64,000 nucleotides of DNA. It comes from Alphaproteobacteria bacterium (GTDB taxonomy: Bacteria; Pseudomonadota; Alphaproteobacteria; Micropepsales; Micropepsaceae). A model generated the notes under the pieces. It saw only the letters and a program-made list of their open reading frames with translations. It was not told the DNA's origin and searched no databases. The position numbers were made by a program, and so were the translations under genes. The stretch is taken from contig CANJIS010000004.1 in NCBI GenBank assembly GCA_947474565.1, positions 80,315 to 144,314 on the forward strand, given 5' to 3'. Within the stretch, counting starts at the first letter, position 1, and every line of letters starts with the position of its first letter. Below are positions 10,220 to 22,565 of the stretch, piece after piece.

Positions 10220-10224
10220 CAGCA

Positions 10225-12162
10225 CTATTGTTTGACCGCGTTCTTTACCAGATCATCCACCACGGACGGATCGGCCAGGGTCGAGATATCGCCCAGGCTC
10301 GAGGTGTCGCCTTCCGCGATCTTGCGCAGGATGCGCCGCATGATTTTGCCGGAGCGGGTCTTGGGCAGACCCGGTGCGAACTGAATGACATCCGGCTTGG
10401 CGATGGGCCCGATTTCATGCCCCACGAATTGTTTCAATTCGCCCGCCAGCGCCTCGCTGGCCGTCACGCCTGCCTTCAGCGTGACATAGGCATAGATGCC
10501 CTGGCCCTTGATGTCGTGCGGAAAGCCCACCACGGCGGCCTCCGCAACATCCTTGTGGCCCACCAGCGCGCTTTCCACTTCTGCTGTGCCCAGCCGGTGA
10601 CCGGAGACATTGATCACATCATCCACCCGGCCGGTGATCCAGTAATAGCCGTCGGCATCGCGGCGGCAGCCATCTCCGGTGAAGTACTTGCCCTTATAAG
10701 TCTTGAAATACGTGTCGATGAAGCGCTGATGGTCGCCATAGACACTGCGCATCTGGCCCGGCCAACTTCTGGTCAGCACCAGATTGCCGGTGACCGCGCC
10801 CTCCAGCACTTTGCCGTCGGCATCCACAATCTCCGGCACCACGCTGGGCAGCGGTTTGGTGGCGGAGCCCGGCTTCAAGTCGGTTGCGCCGGGCAGGGGC
10901 GTGATCAGGTGTCCCCCGGTTTCGGTCTGCCACCAGGTATCCACGATGGGGCAGCGGCTGTCGCCCACCACGCGGTGATACCAAAGCCATGCTTCCGGAT
11001 TGATCGGCTCGCCTACACTACCTAAAAGGCGCAAGCTGGCGCGGCTGGTCTTCTTCACCGGATCGTCGCCGTCCCGCATCAAGGCGCGGATGGCGGTGGG
11101 CGCGGTATAGAAGGTGTTGACCTTGTGCTTGTCGATCACCTCCCAGAAACGCGAGGTGGTGGGATAGTTGGGCACGCCTTCAAACATCAGCGTGGTGGCG
11201 CCGTTGGCAAGCGGCCCATAGAGAATATAGCTATGCCCGGTCACCCAACCGACATCGGCGGTGCACCAGTAGATGTCGCCATCGTGATAATCGAACACAT
11301 AATGATGGGTCCAGGCGCACCACAGCAGATAACCACCGGTGGTGTGCAGCACGCCCTTGGGCTTTCCGGTGGAGCCAGAGGTATAAAGAATGAAAAGCGG
11401 GTCTTCGGCATTCATGGTTTCGGCGGGGCAATCCGCACCCACCTTCGCCGCTTCCTCGTGATACCAGCGGTCACGGCCATCCTTCATCGAAACAGCGCCG
11501 CCCGTGCGCCTGACCACGATCACATCGGTGACGATACCGGCTTTGGCCAGCGCATCATCGACATTCTTCTTCAGCGGAATGGATTTTCCGCCGCGCACGC
11601 CTTCGTCGGCGGTGATGACGATTTTGGAATCGCAATCCTGAATACGTCCGGCCAGGCTGTCCGGAGAAAAGCCGCCGAACACCACCGAATGCACCGCCCC
11701 GATCCGGGTGCAGGCCAGCATGGCATAAGCCGCTTCCGGTATCATGGGCATATAAATGGTGACGCGGTCGCCGCGTTTGACGCCGCGCGCCTTCAGCACA
11801 TTGGCGAAGCGGCAGACCTCGCCATGCAACTCTTTATAAGTGATGTGCTTGCTGTCCTTGGGATCATCGCCTTCCCAGATGATCGCGGTCTGGCCGCCGC
11901 GTTTTTCCAGGTGCCGGTCAATGCAATTGGCCGAAACATTCAGCGCCCCGTCCTCGAACCATTTGATATGCAGGTCGGCGGCATCGAACGACCAGTTGCC
12001 CACCTTGGTGAAGGGCTTGATCCAGGCCAGCCGCGCCGCTTCCTTGCCCCAGAAGGCATCCGGATCCTTCAACGCATCCTGATAGGCCGCTTCATACTGC
12101 GTCTTGTTCATGAAAGCGCGCGCCGCCCATTCAGCCGTAACTGGGATCAAAGTCTCGGACAT
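10225..12162 (-). CDS. acs: Acetate--CoA ligase
   Basis: [22 protein letters not shown] and C-terminal [17 protein letters not shown]. Confidence 0.96.
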   Translation of the reverse strand: MSETLIPVTAEWAARAFMNKTQYEAAYQDALKDPDAFWGKEAARLAWIKPFTKVGNWSFDAADLHIKWFEDGALNVSANCIDRHLEKRGGQTAIIWEGDDPKDSKHITYKELHGEVCRFANVLKARGVKRGDRVTIYMPMIPEAAYAMLACTRIGAVHSVVFGGFSPDSLAGRIQDCDSKIVITADEGVRGGKSIPLKKNVDDALAKAGIVTDVIVVRRTGGAVSMKDGRDRWYHEEAAKVGADCPAETMNAEDPLFILYTSGSTGKPKGVLHTTGGYLLWCAWTHHYVFDYHDGDIYWCTADVGWVTGHSYILYGPLANGATTLMFEGVPNYPTTSRFWEVIDKHKVNTFYTAPTAIRALMRDGDDPVKKTSRASLRLLGSVGEPINPEAWLWYHRVVGDSRCPIVDTWWQTETGGHLITPLPGATDLKPGSATKPLPSVVPEIVDADGKVLEGAVTGNLVLTRSWPGQMRSVYGDHQRFIDTYFKTYKGKYFTGDGCRRDADGYYWITGRVDDVINVSGHRLGTAEVESALVGHKDVAEAAVVGFPHDIKGQGIYAYVTLKAGVTASEALAGELKQFVGHEIGPIAKPDVIQFAPGLPKTRSGKIMRRILRKIAEGDTSSLGDISTLADPSVVDDLVKNAVKQ

Positions 12163-12230
12163 GGCGTGCTCTTTCGGGGCGGCGAGTGAATGGTGCTATA
12201 ATCCAAGTTCCATAAGCAAGACTGGTTCGT

Positions 12231-12977
12231 ATGCAGCTTCATCTTTCCACCTGGCCCGAGATCGAAGCCTATCTGGCGAAATCCAAAGCCATTATTATTC
12301 CGATTGGTTCGACCGAGCAGCATGGCCCCACGGGACTGCTCGGCACCGATGCGCTATGTCCGGAAATCATTTCCCGGCGCGCGGGAGACGAAGCGGGCTT
12401 TCTGGTCGGTCCCACCTTCAATGTCGGCCAGGCCCAGCATCATATGAGCTTCCCCGGCACCATCACCCTCAAGCCATCCACCATGATCGCAGCAATGAAG
12501 GATTGGACCGAGAGTTTGCAGCGCCATGGCTTCGAGCGCATCTATTGGTTGAACGGTCATGGCGGCAACATCACCACCATCACCGCCGCTTTCTCTGAAA
12601 TCTATCACGCCGTCACGTTCGCAGGCCCCGGCAACAAACCTTCGCTGCGTTGTCATCTGCGCAATTGGTGGGATTTACCCGGGGTCATGGACCAGTGCCG
12701 CAGATTGTTCCCGGTGGGCGAGGGCAGCCACGCCACGCCGTCCGAAATCTCGGTCACCTGGTTCGGTTATCCGGAAATTGCCCGCCCGGGCGGCGAACTC
12801 AGCCCCAAAATCGCGCCGACGGGCCCCATTTTGGACGCCGAAGACTATCGCCGCCGTTTTCCGGATGGCCGCATCGGTTCCGATCCTTCCCAGGCGAGCA
12901 TAGAAGCTGGGGAAAAAATCGTCGCCATGGCGGTTCAGGGCGTAATTCAGGAATTCCGCCAGTTCGCCGCGACCTGA
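12231..12977 (+). CDS. Creatininase family protein
   Basis: IIIPIGSTEQHGPTGLLGTDAL and WLNGHGGN metal-binding motifs. Confidence 0.9.
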   Translation: MQLHLSTWPEIEAYLAKSKAIIIPIGSTEQHGPTGLLGTDALCPEIISRRAGDEAGFLVGPTFNVGQAQHHMSFPGTITLKPSTMIAAMKDWTESLQRHGFERIYWLNGHGGNITTITAAFSEIYHAVTFAGPGNKPSLRCHLRNWWDLPGVMDQCRRLFPVGEGSHATPSEISVTWFGYPEIARPGGELSPKIAPTGPILDAEDYRRRFPDGRIGSDPSQASIEAGEKIVAMAVQGVIQEFRQFAAT

Positions 12978-13016
12978 GCCGTTGCGTGTGCGCCCCCACA
13001 GGCCTAAATTGACCGC

Positions 13017-14956
<1,940 letters not shown>

Positions 14957-15035
14957 AGTTAAAGCCGCATCTTGCGCTTTTTCCTGCAAAAGCCTGGTGT
15001 TTCACAACTCCGGCATTGGTTCCCATGACTTTTTG

Positions 15036-15061
15036 GGAACCTTGCTCCTCCGGAAGACGTT
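15036..15061 (+). promoter_or_regulatory. Candidate EcfG-type (general stress response) promoter
   Basis: GGAAC-N17-CGTT, 44 nt upstream of the glycine-zipper gene start. Confidence 0.6.
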
Positions 15062-15104
15062 CTTCCCGGCAGTTGGATGGGTAAGCTGCATGAGGAGAAC
15101 AGAT

Positions 15105-15359
15105 ATGCGTAATAAGGCAATTTTGGGTGTGTGTTTGGTCGCGACGCTGGCTCTTGCCGGTTGCGGCGGTCGTCCCGGTGAACGTGCCCTCAGCGGCGCG
15201 GCAATCGGTGCTGTCGGCGGTGCGATCATTGGCGCGGCTGCTGGTAACCCGGCTCTGGGTGCCGCTGCTGGCGCTGTGGCCGGCGGCGCCATTGGTGCCA
15301 CCACCAGCCCCTGCGATGTCGACCTGAACGCGCGTAACGGCCGTCGCGACTGCCGTTAA
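15105..15359 (+). CDS. Glycine-zipper-containing outer-membrane lipoprotein
   Basis: MRNKAILGVCLVATLALAGCGG lipobox followed by GAAIGAVGGAIIGAAAGNPALGAAAGAVAGGAIGA. Confidence 0.8.
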   Translation: MRNKAILGVCLVATLALAGCGGRPGERALSGAAIGAVGGAIIGAAAGNPALGAAAGAVAGGAIGATTSPCDVDLNARNGRRDCR

Positions 15360-15380
15360 GGTTCGTTGAAGTTGGAGATT

Positions 15381-15413
15381 GGGCGCGCCCGCGAAAGCGG
15401 CGCGCCCTTTTTC
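15381..15413 (+). terminator. Rho-independent terminator
   Basis: GGGCGCGCC-CGCGAAAGC-GGCGCGCCC followed by TTTTT. Confidence 0.92.
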
Positions 15414-15422
15414 TTGCGTGCG

Positions 15423-15677
15423 TTACCGTCGCCCGGCGATAGCGTGATAGGCCAGCAACACCAACACCGCGCCGATCACGGACACGAACAGCGACAGAAG
15501 AAAGCCGTTCGCTTCATATTCAAAGCCTGTGAGCTGGCGAAAAATGAACCCGCCGGCCACTGCGCCCACCAGACCCAGGGCAGTGTTGACCATACAGCCT
15601 TCGCCGCGCCGGTTTACGACCTTGCTGGCGATCCAGCCTGTCAGCGCGCCAAAAATAATCCAGCCCAGAATGATCAT
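15423..15677 (-). CDS. GlsB/YeaQ/YmgE family stress-response membrane protein
   Basis: IILGWIIFGALTGWIASKVVNRRGEGCMVNTALGLVGAVAGGFIF. Confidence 0.9.
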   Translation of the reverse strand: MIILGWIIFGALTGWIASKVVNRRGEGCMVNTALGLVGAVAGGFIFRQLTGFEYEANGFLLSLFVSVIGAVLVLLAYHAIAGRR

Positions 15678-15695
15678 GGTTTGAAATCGCAGTAA

Positions 15696-16985
15696 TTATT
15701 TCAACATCACATATACCATGGTGACCGTCGCCGCCGCCATCACCAGGGTGGCAAGCCAGCCCAGCGGACCCAGCACATTTCCGGCGCGGAATTTCCCCAT
15801 CTTCTTCTTGCTGTGCATTACCACCATCATCGCGGCCATTATCGGCACCGCGATCAGGCCATTCAGCACCGCGCTCCAATACAGCGCCTTGATGGGATCG
15901 AGCGGCGAATAGTCGATCCCCAGGCCCAGCAACACCGCCGCGCCGATCACGGTGTAAAAGCCACGCGCCTGCCAGGGCATGTTGTCCAGCCCGCTTTTCC
16001 AGCCCTGGGATTCGGCGATGGCATAGCCCGCCGATCCCGCCAGCACAGGAATGGCCAGCAAGCCCGTGCCGATAATACCCAGGCTGAACAGGGCAAAGGC
16101 GAAATGACCGGCCACCGGCTCGAGCGCCTTGGCGGCATCGGCGGCGGTTTCGATATTGGTGACGCCAGACTGATGAAGGGTCGCGGCGGTCGAGATCATG
16201 ATCGCCACCGCAATGAAGTTGGAAACCAACATACCGGTGACGGTATCCATCTTGATGCGCGCGATCTGGGCCGGGGCTTCTTTCGGCGCTTCCATCAGGG
16301 GGTGCTCGTCAGGCTTCTGTTCGACCTCTTCCACTTCCTGGGAGCTTTGCCAGAAAAACAGATAAGGGCTGATGGTGGTGCCGAAGATCGCCACGATGGT
16401 TGTGGCGGCATCTTCAGTAAGCTGCGGATGCAGTCCGATCAGCCCCGCGCCGATCTGTGCCCAATCCAGCTTGATCATGAACAGCATCGCGACATAGGCG
16501 AACAGGCTGAAGGTCAGGATGGTGAGGAAGCGGGCATAGCGCCGATAGGGTATGAAAAGCTGCAGCCCCAGCGAGGCCAGCGCGAAGGCGATGGTGAAGG
16601 TGTGCTGACCAAAGCCGGTCACCAGCTTGGCGGCCGCGCCCATCGCCGCCAGATCGGCGCCGACATTGATGGTGTTGGCGATGAACAGCAGGGCGACCAG
16701 GCCGGTCACCAGTCCCCTGGGCATCACTTCGCGCATGTTCCTGGCCAGGCCATGGCCGGTGACCCGCCCGATCAGGGCGCTCACCATCTGGATCGACACC
16801 ATCAGGGGAAAGGTGAGAACCAGCGTCCAAAGCAGGCCGAAGCCGAATTGCGCCCCCGCCTGGCTGTAGGTGGCGATGCCGCTGGGATCGTCATCCGCTG
16901 CGCCGGTGATCAGGCCCGGGCCCAGCTGATTGAGGACGGCGATTCCCTTGACGCGCGCCGGGAGGCTTTTGTTGTTTTGGACCAT
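15696..16985 (-). CDS. NRAMP-family divalent metal transporter
   Basis: LGPGLITGAADDDPSGIATYSQAGAQFG, typical TM1 of NRAMP-like proteins. Confidence 0.88.
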   Translation of the reverse strand: MVQNNKSLPARVKGIAVLNQLGPGLITGAADDDPSGIATYSQAGAQFGFGLLWTLVLTFPLMVSIQMVSALIGRVTGHGLARNMREVMPRGLVTGLVALLFIANTINVGADLAAMGAAAKLVTGFGQHTFTIAFALASLGLQLFIPYRRYARFLTILTFSLFAYVAMLFMIKLDWAQIGAGLIGLHPQLTEDAATTIVAIFGTTISPYLFFWQSSQEVEEVEQKPDEHPLMEAPKEAPAQIARIKMDTVTGMLVSNFIAVAIMISTAATLHQSGVTNIETAADAAKALEPVAGHFAFALFSLGIIGTGLLAIPVLAGSAGYAIAESQGWKSGLDNMPWQARGFYTVIGAAVLLGLGIDYSPLDPIKALYWSAVLNGLIAVPIMAAMMVVMHSKKKMGKFRAGNVLGPLGWLATLVMAAATVTMVYVMLK

Positions 16986-17116
16986 GTGTCTGCGGACAAC
17001 GCCTGAAAGATGAAAACGGTTATGCGGACTTACCGCGTTTCAGGCAAATGAAGCCCCGCCCTCGCGGGGCGGGTTTGTGCTATTTAAGCATCGCATTCGC
17101 GATTCAGGGGCTGCAG

Positions 17117-17647
17117 GTGCGCGGTTATTTCGGCGTAGGCGTGGACGGCATTTCCAAGCCAATGAATCTGGGCAATCTGGTGCGGATTTCCCATGCCTTT
17201 GACGCCAGCTTTTTCTTTTCCATCGCGCCCCGGCTGAAGCTGTCCGACGCCCAGAGCGACACCAGCAATGCGCAAGGGGCTTTGCCCTTTTACTCCTTTG
17301 CCGAGCCGGGCGACTTCCGCCTGCCGCTGGGGTGCCGGCTGGTGGGGGTGGAAATCACGGATGATGCGGTGGAGTTGCCGCGTTTTCGCCATCCCCAGCG
17401 GGCGGCCTATGTTTTCGGGGCCGAGCGCTTTTCGCTGTCGCCCAAGGTGCTGAAAGCCTGCGAGTTTGTGGTCAAGATTCCCACCCGCTTTTCCATCAAT
17501 GTCGGCATGGCGGGGGCCATCGTTTTGTACGACCGGATGCTTCAATTGGGGGGCTATCCGGCGCGGCCGGTAAAGGCAGGCGGGGCAGGGGCTGTGCCGC
17601 CCCTTCACAAATGGGGTGCGCCACTGGCCAGACCAAGGGCGGATTGA
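17117..17647 (+). CDS. TrmH/SpoU-family RNA methyltransferase
   Basis: GTG start VRGYFGVGVDGISKPMNLGNLVRISHAFDASFFF; C-terminal IPTRFSINVGMAGAIVLYDRM SpoU motif. Confidence 0.82.
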   Translation: MRGYFGVGVDGISKPMNLGNLVRISHAFDASFFFSIAPRLKLSDAQSDTSNAQGALPFYSFAEPGDFRLPLGCRLVGVEITDDAVELPRFRHPQRAAYVFGAERFSLSPKVLKACEFVVKIPTRFSINVGMAGAIVLYDRMLQLGGYPARPVKAGGAGAVPPLHKWGAPLARPRAD

Positions 17648-17710
17648 AAAAATTTCACTGCGCCGCGCCGCTAGCCAAATCAGTCCAGCGCATGTTACTT
17701 GACGCGCCCA

Positions 17711-18454
17711 ATGACGGTTCCCGCCCTTCGCATTTCGCATCTGCGCAAAGTCTATCGCCGCGGTACCGTGGCGGTGGACGACATCTCCCTGACCGTTCCG
17801 GAAGGCGAGTTTTTCGGATTCCTGGGCCCGAACGGTGCGGGCAAATCCACCACCATTCACTGCACCACCGGTATCGCCGAGCCCACGGCCGGCAAGATCG
17901 AAGTGTTCGGCATCGATGTGGTGAAGAATTATCGCGAGGCGCGCCGCATGGTTGGCCTCTGCCCGCAGGAATTTAATGTCGATGTCTTCGCCACGCCGCG
18001 CCAGATCGTGGACTGGATGGGCGGCTATTTCGGCATGCGGGCGGCGGCGCGCAAAGAACGCACCGATTTCCTGATGGAGCGGTTCGAACTCATTCCGCAC
18101 CAGAAAAAATCTTTTCGCGAATTATCGGGCGGCCTGAAGCGGCGCGTGGTTCTGGCCCGCGCCCTGGTCAATGATCCACCGCTCCTGATCCTGGACGAAC
18201 CCACCGCCGGTGTGGACGTGGAATTGCGCCGGGTGCTGTGGCGTTATCTTCAGGAAATCAACAAGGATGGAAAAACCATCCTGCTCACGTCTCATTATCT
18301 GGAAGAAGTCGAGCGCCTCTGCCGCACCATCGCCATCGTTAACAAGGGCAAGGTTGTTCGCGAAGGCGCCAAAGAAGAGATCGCCGGAACCGACGGTCTT
18401 GAAGATGCCTATCTCAAGGCCACCGGCGCTGAGCCGGACCATGTGAAGGGCTGA
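17711..18454 (+). CDS. ABC transporter ATP-binding protein
   Basis: GPNGAGKSTTIHC, LSGGLKRRVVLARAL, LLILDEPTAGVD. Confidence 0.93.
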   Translation: MTVPALRISHLRKVYRRGTVAVDDISLTVPEGEFFGFLGPNGAGKSTTIHCTTGIAEPTAGKIEVFGIDVVKNYREARRMVGLCPQEFNVDVFATPRQIVDWMGGYFGMRAAARKERTDFLMERFELIPHQKKSFRELSGGLKRRVVLARALVNDPPLLILDEPTAGVDVELRRVLWRYLQEINKDGKTILLTSHYLEEVERLCRTIAIVNKGKVVREGAKEEIAGTDGLEDAYLKATGAEPDHVKG

Positions 18455-18459
18455 CGCGG

Positions 18460-19221
18460 ATGAACTGGATCGGCCTTTTCACCATCGTGCGCCGCGAAAT
18501 CTCGCGCATGATGCGCGTGCCCATTCAGGTGTTCGTGGCGCCCTGGATATCGGCGCTGCTCTTTATCTTTATTTTCGGCTTTGTCGTGGGCGGGCGCATC
18601 GCCTCTATCGGCGGTCACCGCTATCTGGAATTCGTGCTGCCCGGCGTCCTGTTGATGAACATCGTCAACGCCGCCTTCCTGCAATCGTCCTCGGCGATCT
18701 ATTTCGCGCGCTTCCTGCATTTCATCGAAGAGACGCTGGTTTCGCCCTTGTCCTATGTCGAAATGATCCTGGGCAGCCTCAGCACGGTGGTGGTGCGCTC
18801 GGTCCTCACAGCTCTTGGCATCATGATCATCGGCCTGGTGTTCGACGCCACCCACATCGTCTCGATCCTGGGCTTCCTGTTCTGGGTGGTGGCGACGTCC
18901 TGCATCTTCGGTCTGCTCGGCATCATCATCGGATTATGGGCCAAAAGCTTTGAGCAGCTGAACGTGCTGACCGTGTTCTTCATCACCCCGCTTTCCATGG
19001 TGGGCGGTGTGTTCAACACGGTGGCGATGCTGCCGCCCTGGCTGCGCTTCCTGGATTACGCCAATCCGTTCTTCTATTTCACCAACGGTCTGCGCGGCGC
19101 GATGCTGGGGCTGGATGAAACACCCCAAGGACTGGGCGTCGGCCTGACCTTGGTCCTGCTGGCGGTGCTGGGCGGCACGGTTTGGCGGCTCTATTCCAAG
19201 GGCTATGGCCTGCGTGAGTGA
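18460..19221 (+). CDS. ABC-2 type transporter permease
   Basis: Six-TM ABC-2 permease, 5 nt after the ATPase gene. Confidence 0.9.
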   Translation: MNWIGLFTIVRREISRMMRVPIQVFVAPWISALLFIFIFGFVVGGRIASIGGHRYLEFVLPGVLLMNIVNAAFLQSSSAIYFARFLHFIEETLVSPLSYVEMILGSLSTVVVRSVLTALGIMIIGLVFDATHIVSILGFLFWVVATSCIFGLLGIIIGLWAKSFEQLNVLTVFFITPLSMVGGVFNTVAMLPPWLRFLDYANPFFYFTNGLRGAMLGLDETPQGLGVGLTLVLLAVLGGTVWRLYSKGYGLRE

Positions 19222-19226
19222 GCCGC

Positions 19227-19391
19227 GACCCGCATTGCGGGTCAAATCGGTCCAGTGGACCGATTTGAGCGGCGAACGCCGCGAGCTTGGGCGAGCGGCC
19301 TCCCGCGTAGCGGGTTCCGCCGTTAATGTTTGCCGCCGGAGTCTCAAGCCGTTATTGTGTGGCGATCACACAAACGCCCGTATTTGCGGGC
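19227..19391. repeat. Cluster of short palindromic/hairpin elements
   Basis: GACCCGC-ATT-GCGGGTC, AAATCGGTCC-AGT-GGACCGATTT, GCGGCG-AA-CGCCGC, GCGGcctCCCGC-GTA-GCGGGttCCGC, TTGTGTG-GCGAT-CACACAA, GCCCG-TATTTG-CGGGC in succession. Confidence 0.85.
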
Positions 19392-19405
19392 AAAAATGGT
19401 CTTCC

Positions 19406-19933
19406 ATGATTCGCAATCTTCTCCTGGGTTCCCTTGCTGCCTGTATCCTGGCCACGCCCGCCTTGGCGGATTCGGCCACTTTGCTGGGTGTTTTCACCAA
19501 CTGGCGCGCCTTCCAGACCAGCACCGGCGACAGCATGACCTGCTACGCCATGTCCGCGCCGCGCGCGATGCAGCCGCGGGCCGCCAAGCGCGGGGATATT
19601 TTCCTGATGGTGTCGGACTGGCCGGGCCGCAAAGTGAAGGCCGAGCCGCAAATTCTGCCGGGCTATCAATACAAGCTGACCACCCCGGTGACGCTGTGTA
19701 TCGGCGGCGACTGTTTCAATTTCTTCCCTCGCAACACCCCCGGCACCACCGGCACTGGCACCGCCTGGCTTCAGAATTTGAATGACGGCCGCGCCTTGAT
19801 GGGAGCGATGACCCAGGGCGTGTCCGCCGTGGCGATCGGCACGTCGGTGCGCGGTACCCGCACGGTTGATACCTATTCCCTGGCGGGCTTCTCCGACGCA
19901 ATGGCGAAGATCCACTCTGCCTGCAATATGTGA
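19406..19933 (+). CDS. Invasion-associated locus B (IalB)-like secreted protein
   Basis: Signal peptide [21 protein letters not shown] then [31 protein letters not shown], IalB-like. Confidence 0.75.
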   Translation: MIRNLLLGSLAACILATPALADSATLLGVFTNWRAFQTSTGDSMTCYAMSAPRAMQPRAAKRGDIFLMVSDWPGRKVKAEPQILPGYQYKLTTPVTLCIGGDCFNFFPRNTPGTTGTGTAWLQNLNDGRALMGAMTQGVSAVAIGTSVRGTRTVDTYSLAGFSDAMAKIHSACNM

Positions 19934-21072
19934 TGCCGTCCTCCGGACCTGATAAGAAATCCCTGATCGGCCTTGGCGCCGATGAGATGAGCGCAGCGCT
20001 GGCCGCTGCCGGCATACCGGACAAGAATGTCCGCATGCGCGTGCGTCAGTTGTGGAACTGGATTTATGTCCACGGCGCGCGCGACTTCGACGCCATGACC
20101 AATCTGGCGAAAGACTTCCGCGCCCAGATGGCGGAACATTTCACCCTGGGCCGGCCGGAAATCGTCACCGAGCAGATTTCCACAGACGGCACCCGCAAAT
20201 GGCTGCTGCGCACCGGTCCCGGCATTGAATTCGAGACCGTCTATATCCCGGAAGAAGACCGGGGCACGCTTTGCGTGTCCAGCCAGGTCGGCTGTACCCT
20301 GACCTGCCGTTTCTGCCACACCGGCACCCAGAAGCTGGTGCGCAATCTGACGCCTGCCGAGATCCTGGGGCAGGTGCTGGTAGCGAAGGATGCGCTGGAT
20401 GACTGGCCTTCCACCGCGCCCGGCCGCAGCGTCACCAATGTGGTGATGATGGGCATGGGTGAGCCCCTTTATAATTTCGACAATGTGAAAACCGCGCTCG
20501 TCATTCTCACCGATGGCGACGGGCTGGCGCTTTCCAAACGCCGGGTGACGCTATCCACCGCCGGCGTGGTGCCGATGATTGCCCGCGCAGGGGCCGAGAT
20601 CGGCTCCGGCCTGGCCATTTCGCTGCACGCGGTGCGTGACGAATTGCGCGACGAGATTGTGCCGATCAACAAGAAATACCCGATCAAGGAATTGCTGGAG
20701 GCCTGCCGCACCTATCCCGGCGCGTCCAATTCCCGCCGCATCACTTTTGAATATGTGATGTTGAAGGACGTCAATGACAGCCTGGCCGATGCCCGCGCCC
20801 TGGTGAAGCTGTTGGCTGGCATTCCCGCCAAGATCAATCTCATTCCGTTCAATGCCTGGCCGGGCGCGCCCTATGAATGTTCCGACTGGGCCCAGATCGA
20901 AAAATTTGCCGAGATCGTCAACAAGGCCGGCTATGCCAGCCCGGTGCGCACCCCGCGCGGCCGGGACATCATGGCGGCCTGTGGCCAGCTCAAATCCGAA
21001 AGCGTCAAAGAACGCGCCTCAACGCGCCTGGCTGCCGAAAAATCGGCGCAACTGGCGCGGATGCCCCATTAG
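19930..21072 (+). CDS. rlmN: 23S rRNA (adenine2503-C2)-methyltransferase
   Basis: Radical [11 protein letters not shown] motif, C-terminal [15 protein letters not shown]. Confidence 0.97.
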   Translation: MMPSSGPDKKSLIGLGADEMSAALAAAGIPDKNVRMRVRQLWNWIYVHGARDFDAMTNLAKDFRAQMAEHFTLGRPEIVTEQISTDGTRKWLLRTGPGIEFETVYIPEEDRGTLCVSSQVGCTLTCRFCHTGTQKLVRNLTPAEILGQVLVAKDALDDWPSTAPGRSVTNVVMMGMGEPLYNFDNVKTALVILTDGDGLALSKRRVTLSTAGVVPMIARAGAEIGSGLAISLHAVRDELRDEIVPINKKYPIKELLEACRTYPGASNSRRITFEYVMLKDVNDSLADARALVKLLAGIPAKINLIPFNAWPGAPYECSDWAQIEKFAEIVNKAGYASPVRTPRGRDIMAACGQLKSESVKERASTRLAAEKSAQLARMPH

Positions 21073-21100
21073 TGCAGAAACTGCTCGTCATCGGCGGATC

Positions 21101-21274
21101 ATGCTGGTGATCGCCGGGGCCTGCTGGCCGCTCCTGTCCCGCCTCGGCTTGGGCCGTCTGCCGGGCGACATCGCCGTGACCGGCGAGCATGGCAGCTTCT
21201 ACTTTCCCATCATGACCTGCATCCTGGTCAGCGCCGTTCTGAGCCTGGTTTTCTGGATTGCCGGGCGGTTCTGA
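21101..21274 (+). CDS. DUF2905-like small membrane protein (N-terminus possibly frameshifted)
   Basis: MLVIAGACWPLLSRLGLGRLPGDIAVTGEHGSFYFPIMTCILVSAVLSLVFWIAGRF; matching N-terminal segment VQKLLVIGG lies in another frame from GTG at 21072. Confidence 0.7.
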   Translation: MLVIAGACWPLLSRLGLGRLPGDIAVTGEHGSFYFPIMTCILVSAVLSLVFWIAGRF

Positions 21275-21332
21275 CAGGCTGGATTTTCGGGCCTAAATCC
21301 CTATAGTCCCCGCGATTTTGGGGTCCAGCGCT

Positions 21333-22565
21333 ATGTCCAGGAAAGATATCAAAAAAGTCGTTCTCGCCTATTCCGGCGGGCTTGACACATCCGTGATCCT
21401 GAAATGGCTGCAGACCGAATATAATGCCGAGGTCGTTACCTTCACCGCCGATCTGGGGCAGGGCGAGGAAATCGAACCGGCGCGCAAGAAGGCCGAGACC
21501 CTTGGCATCAAGCCCGGCAACATCTTCATTGAAGATGTGCGCGAGGAATTCGTGCGGGACTATGTCTTCCCCATGTTCCGCGCCAATGCGGTCTATGAAG
21601 GCGTCTATCTGCTGGGCACCTCTATTGCCCGGCCGCTGATCGCCAAGAAGCAGATCGAAATCGCCGAAAAGGTCGGCGCCGACGCGGTATGCCATGGCGC
21701 CACCGGCAAGGGTAATGACCAGGTGCGGTTCGAGCTGGGCTATTACGCCCTCAAGCCTGACATCAAGGTGATCGCGCCCTGGCGCGAATGGGACCTGACC
21801 AGCCGCACCAAGCTGCTGGAATTTGCGGAAGCGAACCAGATTCCCATCGCCAAGGACAAGCGCGGCGAAGCGCCGTTCTCGGTCGATGCCAACCTTCTGC
21901 ATTCCTCTTCGGAAGGCAAAGTCCTGGAAGATCCGGCGAAGGAAGCCGAAAGCATCGTCTATAGGCGGACCATCGCGCCCGAGGATGCGCCGGACAAAGC
22001 GACCTATGTCGAAGTCGGTTTTGAAAAGGGCGATGCCGTCAGCATCGATGGCGAAAAATTGTCGCCCGCCAGCCTGCTCACCAAACTGAACGCGCTGGGC
22101 AAGGCCAACGGCATCGGCCGCCTCGATCTGGTGGAAAACCGCTTTGTCGGCATGAAGTCCCGCGGCGTTTATGAAACACCCGGCGGCACCATTCTTCTGG
22201 CGGCGCATCGCGGCATCGAAAGCATCACGCTGGATCGCGGCGCGGCGCATCTGAAGGACGACATCATGCCCCGCTATGCGGCGCTGATTTACAACGGCTT
22301 CTGGTTCTCACCGGAGCGCGAGATGCTCCAGGCCCTGATCGACAAGAGCCAGGAATATATCGCCGGCACCGTGCGGTTGAAGCTCTACAAGGGCAATGTC
22401 GCGGTGGTGGGGCGCTCTTCGCCCTATTCGCTCTATAGCGAAAGCCTGGTCACCTTCGAGGATGACAAGGGCGCCTATGACCAGAAGGACGCAGCGGGCT
22501 TCATCAAGCTGAATGCCCTGCGCCTTCGCACCCTGGCGATGCGCAAGCGGAAGACCAAGTCGTGA
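21333..22565 (+). CDS. argG: Argininosuccinate synthase
   Basis: [21 protein letters not shown]-terminus and full-length similarity. Confidence 0.98.
   Translation: MSRKDIKKVVLAYSGGLDTSVILKWLQTEYNAEVVTFTADLGQGEEIEPARKKAETLGIKPGNIFIEDVREEFVRDYVFPMFRANAVYEGVYLLGTSIARPLIAKKQIEIAEKVGADAVCHGATGKGNDQVRFELGYYALKPDIKVIAPWREWDLTSRTKLLEFAEANQIPIAKDKRGEAPFSVDANLLHSSSEGKVLEDPAKEAESIVYRRTIAPEDAPDKATYVEVGFEKGDAVSIDGEKLSPASLLTKLNALGKANGIGRLDLVENRFVGMKSRGVYETPGGTILLAAHRGIESITLDRGAAHLKDDIMPRYAALIYNGFWFSPEREMLQALIDKSQEYIAGTVRLKLYKGNVAVVGRSSPYSLYSESLVTFEDDKGAYDQKDAAGFIKLNALRLRTLAMRKRKTKS

Noticed and set aside
15813-17006. 397-aa plus-strand ORF opposite the NRAMP transporter
   Set aside because: His/Arg/Gln-rich antisense frame, no domain.
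17055-17073. CCCGCCC-TCGCG-GGGCGGG hairpin between divergent NRAMP and RNA methyltransferase genes
   Set aside because: Followed only by TTTG; placed between divergent genes, so not a clear terminator or attenuator.
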